Origin: Chrysemys picta bellii
Taxonomy: Eukaryota; Chordata; Testudines; Emydidae
Length of the DNA stretch: 64,000 bases
Assembly (NCBI RefSeq): GCF_011386835.1
Contig: NC_088810.1
Span: 248,001 to 312,000, forward strand
Reading direction: 5' to 3'
How positions within the stretch are numbered: position 1 is the stretch's first letter; each line of letters begins with the position of its first letter. A model generated the notes under the pieces. That model ran no database searches. It was not told the DNA's origin and worked only from the letters and a program-made list of their open reading frames with translations. Position numbers and translations under genes: made by a program. Of the stretch, positions 57,257-64,000 are shown in pieces.

Positions 57257-59941
57257 TTACACCAGGCCCCTTCCGTTCCACGCCCCCCCCTTAGGTCGGG
57301 GGTGCTTGATGGCACTCGCAGTTCGCATGTGGGAAGGTTTATGCGGCCTGTGCCCTTTTCCCACCCCCATACCTCTGGGGTTCCAACTGGGCTGTGGTCT
57401 TCTCCCAGCGCTCCAGTCTGGAGGTCTGTGCTTTGGGCTCTCTTGGTTTAGAGCCGCCCTTTTAACCTTGGCCACCCTCTGGAAAGGATCCTTTATGCTG
57501 GGCAAGGGTCCTAAAGCTGTTTTCCCCTTGTCCCAGGCCTTCCTCCCCCTCTGACAGGGGTCACAGGATCCGCAGTACTGTCGGACAGTAACAAAGACCC
57601 CAGGCCAGTAAAAGCTCCGTAGCAGCCTCTGCTGGGTACGCCAGGTTCCCTGGTGCCCTGAGAGGGGAATGTCATGGGCCCGGCACAGCAGCTGGCGGCG
57701 ATACTTCTGGGGTACCACCAGCTGCCTCCTGATCCCCCCTGACTCCATTTTCCCTGGGGGAGCCCATTCTCGGTACAGGAACCCCTTCTCCCACAGGAAC
57801 CTTTTCCGGCCACCTCGTTCCATGGTCTGTACCGCATTGAGGTCGGCCAGGTCCCTTATTTTCCGCAAGGAGGGGTCTCTCTGTAGCTCGGCCTGGAACT
57901 CAGCAGCTGGGACAGGGATGGCCACCTGCTCTTTCTCGCCCGCTGGGTCCGAAGCTGCAGCCTCCCTGAGCCGCGTCCCTGGGCGTTCCCTCCCCACCAG
58001 GTTAGGGTCCTGCGCCTCAGGCAAGGCACCCCCCCCAAGGCCAGGGCGCAGGGCCCCTCGCCGGCTCTGACTGCGGGTCACAACCAGTGCCTTTTGGGGG
58101 TTGCTTGGCCAGTTCTCCAGGTCCCCCCCCATCAATACCTCAGTGGGCAAATACGGGTGTACCCCCACATCCTTGGGGCCCTCCTTGGCCCCCCACTTCA
58201 GGTGTACCCTTGCCACGGGCACTTTGACTGGTGTTCCGCCCACCCCCGTCAGGGTCAGGTAGGAGTTGGGCACCACCTGATCTGGGGCCACCACCTCGGG
58301 CCGGGCCAGCGTCACCTCTGCGCCCGTATCCCAGTATCCATTGACCTTCCTCCCATCCACCTCCAGGGGAACAAGGTACTCTCTCCGGAGGGACAGCCCC
58401 GCGCCCACCGTATAAACCAAAAACCCTGAGTCTGGGGCATCCAGCCCCCTAGAGGAGCTGGCCTGGGGCCCTTCTCTCTCTTGAGCAGTTGATAAGCTGC
58501 CAGCCCCTCTTGCGTGAGAAGCCTGCCCCTCGTCCGTCTGGGCCTCTACCAAGTTAACCCTATGCGGGTTCGGTCTGCTCAGTCTGTCCTTGAGCTTGGG
58601 GCACTGGGCCCGAACGTGGCCTCTTCGGCCGCAGTAATAGCAGCTCATGTCCCGTGGGTCCCCTCGAGCCGGTCGGTTGTCCCTGACGCTGGGCATTCCC
58701 CGTGGGAGGGGATTCCCCATATTCCCTCTTTGGGAGGTCCCAGGGTGACTCTCTCTCTGCATCGCGGCGGGCCTGTTCCTTTGGGGCTCCTCCCTGCCAC
58801 CCCCTGACCGGCTCTTTACAAACTCATCAGCCAGCTGCCCGGCGTGTCGCGGGTTCTCTGGCTTTCTGTCCACCAACCACAGCCTCAGGTCGGATGGGCA
58901 CCGCTTATACAGTTGCTCCAGTACCAGCAGTTTAATCAGGTCCTCCTTCGTCTGGGCCCCACCAGCCCACTTGCTGGCGTATCTTTCCATGCGGACGGCT
59001 AGTTGCAGATATGAGATCTCAGGGGTTTTATCTTGACTCCGGAACCTTCCCCGGTACATCTCAGGAGTCAGCCCAAACTCTCGTAGCAGGGCCCTTTTGA
59101 ATAGTTCGTAGTCCCCTTTCTCTGCCTCTCCCAGTTGGCGGTACAATGCCACGGATTTGGGGTCCAGTAAGGGGGTAAGGACCCGGAGTCTGTCCGCGGG
59201 ATCCACCCGGTGCAGCTCGCAGGCCGTCTCAAAGGCCTCCAGGAAGTCATCCATGTCCTCCCCCTCCTTGTATGGGGCCATGATGCACTTATCAAAGCTC
59301 CGTGCAGTCCCGGGTCCCCCCTCACTCACCGCAGCCGGGGGTTCGCTGCCCTTCAATCTCGCCAGTTCCAGGTCATGCTGACGCTGTCGCTCTTCATGCT
59401 GTCTCTGTCTCTCATTCTCCTCCCGTTCATGCTGTCTCTGTCTCTCTTCACGCTGATGCTGTCTCTCTTTCTCCTCCCGTTCATGCTGTCTCTGTCGTTC
59501 ACGATCCTCCAGCTCTCTCAGTTTTAGCTCTTTCTCCCATTCCAGCCAATTCCGCTCCCCGGATGCCGAACGTCGCCGGGAGGATCCTCTGCTGGCCGGC
59601 GAGCTTCGCCGGGGGGACCCCCTGCTGGCCGGGGGGGTCACGGCGCCTTCGGTATTTGCTGGGCTCCTCCCCACCCTTCCCCTAGGCATAGGAAGGAGGG
59701 GTCTCGGGAAGCCCTCAGCAGCCGGCTGACCACTCCCAGCTGGGACAGACACTGGTGCCTGCGCTGCATTTGCCAGGCTGCTTCCCTGAGACACAGGGAT
59801 CAGTTCATTCGCACGATCTTCCGCCTCCAGCTGGGCAATGAGCTGTTCTTTGGTGAGCCTCCCAATGCGCAGCTGCCTCTGCTTGCACAGCTCCACCAGG
59901 TCGCTCTTAAGCCGCTTGGCATACATCTTCCTGCTGGCCAC
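57257..59941 (-). CDS. Gag-protease-partial integrase polyprotein of the LTR element
   Basis: An uninterrupted 894-codon ORF. Residues 1-50 are basic and helical (MASRKMYAKR). Residues 130-195 form a Glu/Arg/Gln-rich coiled coil with REERQRQHE-type repeats. Residues 215-375 are capsid-like; the LTPEMYRGRF...LLVLEQLYKRCP...WLVDRKPE part resembles the SCAN domain. A CCHC zinc knuckle uses C434, C437, H442, C447. A retropepsin active site DTGA is at 538-541. An integrase zinc domain uses H756, H763, C790, C793. After about residue 824 the integrase similarity stops and an unrelated basic tail follows (to 894), marking a deletion junction near 57468. The protease is followed directly by integrase with no reverse transcriptase between, the order reported for Gmr1-like elements. 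Confidence 0.88.
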   Translation of the reverse strand: MASRKMYAKRLKSDLVELCKQRQLRIGRLTKEQLIAQLEAEDRANELIPVSQGSSLANAAQAPVSVPAGSGQPAAEGFPRPLLPMPRGRVGRSPANTEGAVTPPASRGSPRRSSPASRGSSRRRSASGERNWLEWEKELKLRELEDRERQRQHEREEKERQHQREERQRQHEREENERQRQHEERQRQHDLELARLKGSEPPAAVSEGGPGTARSFDKCIMAPYKEGEDMDDFLEAFETACELHRVDPADRLRVLTPLLDPKSVALYRQLGEAEKGDYELFKRALLREFGLTPEMYRGRFRSQDKTPEISYLQLAVRMERYASKWAGGAQTKEDLIKLLVLEQLYKRCPSDLRLWLVDRKPENPRHAGQLADEFVKSRSGGGREEPQRNRPAAMQRESHPGTSQRGNMGNPLPRGMPSVRDNRPARGDPRDMSCYYCGRRGHVRAQCPKLKDRLSRPNPHRVNLVEAQTDEGQASHARGAGSLSTAQEREGPQASSSRGLDAPDSGFLVYTVGAGLSLRREYLVPLEVDGRKVNGYWDTGAEVTLARPEVVAPDQVVPNSYLTLTGVGGTPVKVPVARVHLKWGAKEGPKDVGVHPYLPTEVLMGGDLENWPSNPQKALVVTRSQSRRGALRPGLGGGALPEAQDPNLVGRERPGTRLREAAASDPAGEKEQVAIPVPAAEFQAELQRDPSLRKIRDLADLNAVQTMERGGRKRFLWEKGFLYREWAPPGKMESGGIRRQLVVPQKYRRQLLCRAHDIPLSGHQGTWRTQQRLLRSFYWPGVFVTVRQYCGSCDPCQRGRKAWDKGKTALGPLPSIKDPFQRVAKVKRAALNQESPKHRPPDWSAGRRPQPSWNPRGMGVGKGHRPHKPSHMRTASAIKHPRPKGGAWNGRGLV

Positions 59942-60239
59942 TCACCGGCCTGTGTGCTCACAGCTCCCCACAGTTCCCAGGGGGACCCCTAGTGTGCCAG
60001 CCCTTCTCGAGGTCACCACCTCTCTGCCAGGGTTGAGCTGCAGACTCCTCCGCCCCTGGGACCACTCGCTGCGATCCCCCCGGGGGACCCTGTTACTGCA
60101 AAAGTCCTTCTCGCTGGTCACACACTCCCAGGGGTAATAACCGTCTCTCTCCCACTCTTCAGCGTGCCTGGTCCCCGTCAATCCCCCTTCGTTTTACTGC
60201 TCCCCAGTCACTTACTGCAGGAAGCGCCGTCCACGGGGT

Positions 60240-60266
60240 GCAGTAGATCCCACCGCTGCCACCAGT
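60240..60266 (-). other. Primer-binding-site region of the LTR element
   Basis: On the minus strand the base pair after the 5' LTR is AC, then TGGTGGCAGCGGTGGGAT. The TGG start fits pairing to a tRNA CCA end; the tRNA was not identified. Confidence 0.55.
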
Positions 60267-60727
60267 TGTTGCGGATTGTGGGGGAGTTAGGGCCCTGCAC
60301 CCCCGGCTTCCTGCGATTCACCATGACTCTCAGCCAGCCAGTAAAGCAGAAGGTTTATTTGGATGACAGGAATACAGTCCAAGACAGGTCTTGCAGGCAC
60401 AGACAACAGGGCCCCCCTCAGTTAGGTCCAGCTTGGGGTCCCAGGGCATGCCGGCCCACCCCCCTTGGGGGGTCAGAGCCATCTCTGCCTCCCAGCCATC
60501 TCTCCAGCCTGCTTCCAGCACTCTGCCCTCAGCGACCCCTCCCACAGCCTTTGTTCAGTTTCCCGGGCCCCGGAGTCATCTGACCTCCAACCCCCTCCTG
60601 GGTTCTCATGTTACAAGCTCAGGTATGTTCCCTTGGGCCGGCTCCCATCCCCCGATGCAGACCATCCTAGTCACACTCCCCTGTCAGCATTCACACACCC
60701 CAGCAAGAACAGTCCCAGTTCGTCACA
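60267..60727 (-). repeat. 5' LTR of the element
   Basis: 461 bp, no difference from the 3' LTR seen by eye. Confidence 0.92.
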
Positions 60728-61190
60728 CCCATCCTCTCTGTACCCCGCCCCCGGCCACAGGCCCCACTGCAACACACCCGACTCCTGCCCCCCCGCACTC
60801 TGTACCCCCCTCCCCGTCCTCTCTGCCCCCCCGCACTCTGTACCCCGCCCCGTCCTCTCTGCCCCCCCGCACTCTGTACCCCGCCCCCGTCCTCTCTGAC
60901 CCCCCGCACTCTGTACCCCCCTCCCCGTCCTCTCTGCCCCCCCGCACTCTGTACCCCGCCCCGTCCTCTCTGTACCCCCCTGCACTCTGTACCCCGCCCC
61001 GTCCTCTCTGTACCCCCCCTGCACTCTGTACCCCACCCCGTCCCCACTGCCCCCCTGCACTCTGTATCCCCCTCCCCGTCCTCTCTGCCCCCCCGCACTC
61101 TATACCCCACCCCATCCTCTCTGCCCCCCTGCACTCTGTACCCCCCATCCTCTCTGAACCCCGCCCCTGTCCCCACTGCCCCCACTGCAA
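60728..61190. repeat. Minisatellite of about 35 bp, right part
   Basis: Continuation of the 55620-56677 array after the element, same unit and phase (CCCATCCTCTCTG). Confidence 0.9.
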
Positions 61191-61527
61191 CACACCCAGG
61201 CTCCTCGCTGCTCCTGCCCCCCAGGCCCCGCACCCAGCGGGGGAGGGGGGTTAAGAGGAATGTAATGGCAAAAGGGACGGGGGGGGGAGCCAGGAGATGG
61301 AAACAGCCCCCCCCCCCCCGACCGCCCCTGGGTTCAGGGCTCCACGATTCACTCACTCACCCCCCCCCACCTCCCCCCACCCCCCCCCCCGTGGCTGGGC
61401 CCTGCCCAGGGAGCTGGGGGTGGGGGAGGAGCTGGGGCCTTGTGACACCTCCAGGAGCCGAGGTCCCCACAGCCCCAGCCCCAGATAGTGCCCCACCCCC
61501 GGGGGCCTGGGGCTCAGGGAGGGGGTC

Positions 61528-61612
61528 ATAGAATCACAGGACGGGCCGGGACCTCGAGAGGTCATCTAGTCCCGTCCCCTGCACTCCAGGCAGGACTAAG
61601 TATTGTCTAGAC
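61528..61612 (-). mobile_element. CR1 3' end, first piece of a split copy
   Basis: Begins CATAGAATCACAGGAC, the reverse complement of the CR1 3' terminal repeat, then GACCTCGAGAGGTCATCTAG. It stops at GTCTAGAC and seems to resume at about 63722. Confidence 0.7.
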
Positions 61613-61696
61613 CCGGGCGGCTCCGGAGCCACCTGCGGCTCTTCAGGGGTTAACATGCGGCTCCTCGTCTGGGCACCGACTCCGGGGCTGGAGCGA

Positions 61697-62117
61697 TGTC
61701 GTGGATTGTGGGGGAGTTAGGGCCCTGCACCCCTCTTCCCGAGATTCACTGCGACTCTCAACCAGCCAGTAAAGCAGAAGGTTTATTTAAGGACAGGAAC
61801 ACAGTCTCAAGCAGAGCGTGTAGGTACGACCAGACCCCCTCAATTAGGTCCCTCTGGGAGGTTCAGGGAGCTTAGACCCCAGCTTGGGGTTCCCTGCGTT
61901 GCACCACCCAGCCCCAACCGAAACTAAACTCCAAGCCCCTCCCGCTGCTCCTCTCCTTTGTTCAGTCTCCCGGGCAGAAGGTGTTAATTCTCCCCACCCC
62001 CGTTCCTGGCTCAGGTTACAGCTCAGGTAGCTTCCTTCAAGGGAAGTCCCACATCCCCACTGCAGCCCCCCTGCAACATTCCCAGGTCAAATCTGCCCTG
62101 CTCCCCGCTCCGTCACA
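61697..62117 (-). mobile_element. Solo Gypsy-type LTR with 5-bp duplication
   Basis: 421 bp, TGTCGTGG...CGTCACA on the plus strand, same subfamily as 1-410. AGCGA is on both sides (61692-61696 and 62118-62122). Internal sequence was lost, as in LTR-LTR recombination. Confidence 0.88.
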
Positions 62118-62154
62118 AGCGACAGGCACCAACTTCCCAATGTGCGGGGGGGTT

Positions 62155-63245
62155 CTGGCGGGACCCAACTGAGAGTATCAATTCAGGACAAACTGCTTAA
62201 AGCAGGGCACAGCCCAAGGCTGGGGTCTTTCCGCCTCTTAAGGCACCAAACCAGCCAGCCAGACCGAGGAGAACTAACACGGCTCCTACTCTGAAACCAG
62301 CCAGCCAGAGAGGATTTCGGTCTCACCCACTGGCTAACCACAAGTCACACAAGCAATTCCCCCAGACACTCCAGTGTCCCAGTATCACCACCAGTGCCAC
62401 TCGTTATGGGGACAAATGGCTATGAAAACCAATACCCCAGTAAAAGAAAAAGGGTTCTCCCAATCCCCAAAGGACCAAGCCCCAGACCCAAGTCAACATA
62501 CAAATCAGATCTTACCCACAAATCACGCTGTTGCCAATCCTTTAGAATCTAAAATCTAAAGGTTTATTCATAAAAGGAAAAAGATCTGGATGAGAGCTAG
62601 AATTGGTTACATGGAATCAATGACATCCAGTAATGGCCAAGTTCTTGGTTCAGGCTTGTAGCAGCGATAGAACAAACTGCAGGTTCAAATCAAGTCTCTG
62701 GAACATCCCCAGCTGGGATGGGTCCTTCAGTCCTTTGTTCGAAGTTTCCGTTTGCAGCAAAGTTCCTCCAGAGGTAAGAAGCAGGATTGAAGACAAGATG
62801 GAGATCAGGCATCAGCCTTTTATAGTCTTTTCCAGGTGTAAGAACACCTCTTTGTCCTTACTGTGGAAAATTACAGCAAAATGGAGTCTGGAGTCACATG
62901 GGCCAGTCCCTGCATACTTTGCTGAGGTACAAGGCGTAGCTGCCTTCTCTCAATGGGTCCATTGTATAGCTGATGGTCCTTAATGGGCCATCAAGCAGGC
63001 TAGGCAGAGCTGACACCAACTTGTCTGGGATGTCACCCAGAAGCACAGCATAAGTTTGAAATACAGACAGTACAGAGCCAATATTCATAACTTCAACTAC
63101 AAAATTGATACACACATATAGACAGCTTAACCATAACCTTGTCTTAGACACCTAATTTGACCCCGTTTGTACAAGTTTTGGTGCGACTACAGGACTTTGG
63201 TTGCAGCCATGTTCTATACGGTTCCAGATTATATCAATAACGTCA
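62155..63245 (-). mobile_element. LTR-like retroelement sequence, probably an ERV LTR
   Basis: A/T-richer than its flanks, with AATAAA on the minus strand (plus TTTATT near 62562) and an end at CAATAACGTCACA. I recall this sequence as a common turtle LTR. It has no coding potential. Boundaries are approximate. Confidence 0.5.
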
Positions 63246-63470
63246 CACCCCCCCAGAGCCTCCTGCACCCCACAAAACAGCTGATCAGGAGGTGTGGGGA
63301 GGGAGGGGGAGGCAGTGATCAACAGGGCTGCGGGTGGGCGGGAGGCACTGGCAGTGGTGGTGGTGGGGAGCTGACGGGGGGCTGCTGACGTGTTACTGTG
63401 GCTCTTTGGCAACGTACATTGGTAAATTCTGGCTCCTTCTCAGGCTCAGGTTGGCCCCCCCTGAACTAGA

Positions 63471-63719
63471 CAGGGCTGGCTCCAGGGTTTTTGCCACCCC
63501 AAGCGGCGGAAAAAAACAAACCAAAAAAAAAAAAAAAGCCGCGATCGCAATTGCGATCGGCGGCACTCCGGCAGCAGCTCCACCGCGCTGCTTTCTTCTT
63601 CGGCGGGAATTCGGCGGCAGGTGCTTCCCTCCAAGAGGGACCCACCACCGAATTGCCGCCCCCTTCCCCTGGGCCGCCCCAAGCACCTGCTTGCTGGCTG
63701 GTGCCTGGAGCTGGTCCTG
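63471..63719. mobile_element. hAT-type MITE, second copy
   Basis: Ends CAGGGCTGGCTCCAGGG and CCTGGAGCTGGTCCTG are inverted repeats. Flanks GAACTAGA (63463-63470) and GATCTAGA (63720-63727) match 7 of 8. Related to 50688-50902; a poly-A run is at 63523-63537. Confidence 0.82.
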
Positions 63720-63721
63720 GA

Positions 63722-64000
63722 TCTAGACCATCCCTGACAGGGGTTTGTCCAACCTGCTTTTAAACACCTCCAGTGACGGAGATTCCACAGCCTCCCTGGG
63801 CAATTTGTTCCAGTGTTTAACCACCTGATAATTAGGAAGTTTTTCCTAATGTCCAACCTAAACTGGCCTGGTGCTGCAATTTAAGCCCATTGCTTCTTGT
63901 CCTGTCCTCAGAGGTTAAGAAGAACAATTTACTTGAAAACTGTTATCATGTCCCCTCTCAGGCTTCTCTTCTCCAGACTAAACAAACCCAATTTTTTCAA
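63722..64000 (-). mobile_element. CR1 LINE, second piece, runs off the window
   Basis: TCTAGACCATCCCTGACAGG, CAACCTGCTTTTAAACACC and GGAAGTTTTTCCTAATGTCC are typical of CR1 3' sequence on the minus strand. It continues the copy interrupted at 61612. Confidence 0.85.

Larger units (their letters stand above)
56678..60727 (-). mobile_element. Complete-ended Ty3/Gypsy LTR retrotransposon, non-autonomous
   Basis: Two 461-bp LTRs (56678-57138 and 60267-60727) read the same by eye. The 5-bp target duplication CCCAT is at 56673-56677 and 60728-60732. On the minus strand each LTR starts TGTGACGAAC and ends CGCAACA. A primer-binding-site-like TGGTGGCAGCGGTGGG follows the 5' LTR and a purine tract (AAGGGGGGAGAGA) precedes the 3' LTR. 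One ORF fills the interior. Reverse transcriptase, RNase H and the integrase core are absent, so it would need helper proteins. Confidence 0.92.
61613..63463. mobile_element. hAT-like element inserted in the CR1, itself interrupted
   Basis: Left end GGCGGCTCCGGAGCCACCTG and right end CTCAGGTTGGCCCCCCCTG match the two ends of a turtle hAT family as I recall it. Flanks GTCTAGAC and AACTAGAC match 6 of 8. It carries the solo LTR at 61697-62117 and a second LTR-like insert. Confidence 0.55.

Noticed and set aside
57257..59941. Retroviral env gene or intact pol in the LTR element
   Set aside because: No signal peptide, membrane segment or reverse-transcriptase motif is seen; only gag, protease and the integrase zinc domain are present.

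Overview
The window is vertebrate nuclear DNA, most likely from a turtle. It has split genes with GT-AG introns and very high GC with many C and G runs, as on a microchromosome. CR1 LINE pieces lie at 430-1432 and 61528-64000. An interspersed repeat at 15135-15365 is one I associate with turtle genomes. There are also hAT-type MITEs and Ty3/Gypsy LTR elements. Gene content matches human 19q13.32 (CEACAM19, BCL3, CBLC, BCAM). Species and synteny are inferred from memory of these families; no search was run.

Layout. 1-1432: an LTR and a CR1 inside an intron. 1570-8719 (+): the 3' two thirds of BCAM, from the third Ig domain to the stop, with its 3' UTR to about 10.3 kb. 10.6-17.6 kb: intergenic repeats. 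17687-23906 (-): a complete CBLC (4-helix, EF-hand, SH2, RING, proline-rich tail). 24.2-26.5 kb: minisatellites. 26581-35160 (-): a complete BCL3 with its ankyrin repeats and a CpG-rich promoter carrying two kappaB-like sites. 36.2-40.4 kb: intergenic, including a 1-kb tandem array with a CTCF-like core in nearly every unit. 41067-48017 (+): CEACAM19, with one V-type Ig domain, a transmembrane segment and a cytoplasmic ITAM. 48200-49595 (-) and 54380-55459 (-): two related CEACAM-like genes, each encoding a leader plus one V domain and then stopping, so probably secreted. 56678-60727 (-): a young LTR retrotransposon with identical-looking LTRs and one 894-codon ORF (gag with SCAN-like capsid, zinc knuckle, protease, integrase zinc domain) but no reverse transcriptase. 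61.5-64 kb: a stack of nested transposons.

The genes fall into two groups by known family function: cell-surface Ig proteins (BCAM, a laminin receptor; CEACAM19 and its secreted relatives) and signalling regulators (CBLC, an E3 ligase for activated tyrosine kinases; BCL3, a nuclear IkappaB protein). They are not an operon.

The least expected structure is how minisatellites sit on splice sites. In BCAM one array has copied a 5' splice site (2031-2736) and another a 3' splice site with the start of its exon (7250-7906). In CBLC intron 8 the array unit resembles the exon 8 donor (18770-19285). A second dispersed minisatellite family recurs in introns of CBLC, CEACAM19 and the CEACAM-like genes. 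Exon boundaries were read by eye and may be off by a base in homopolymer-rich places.
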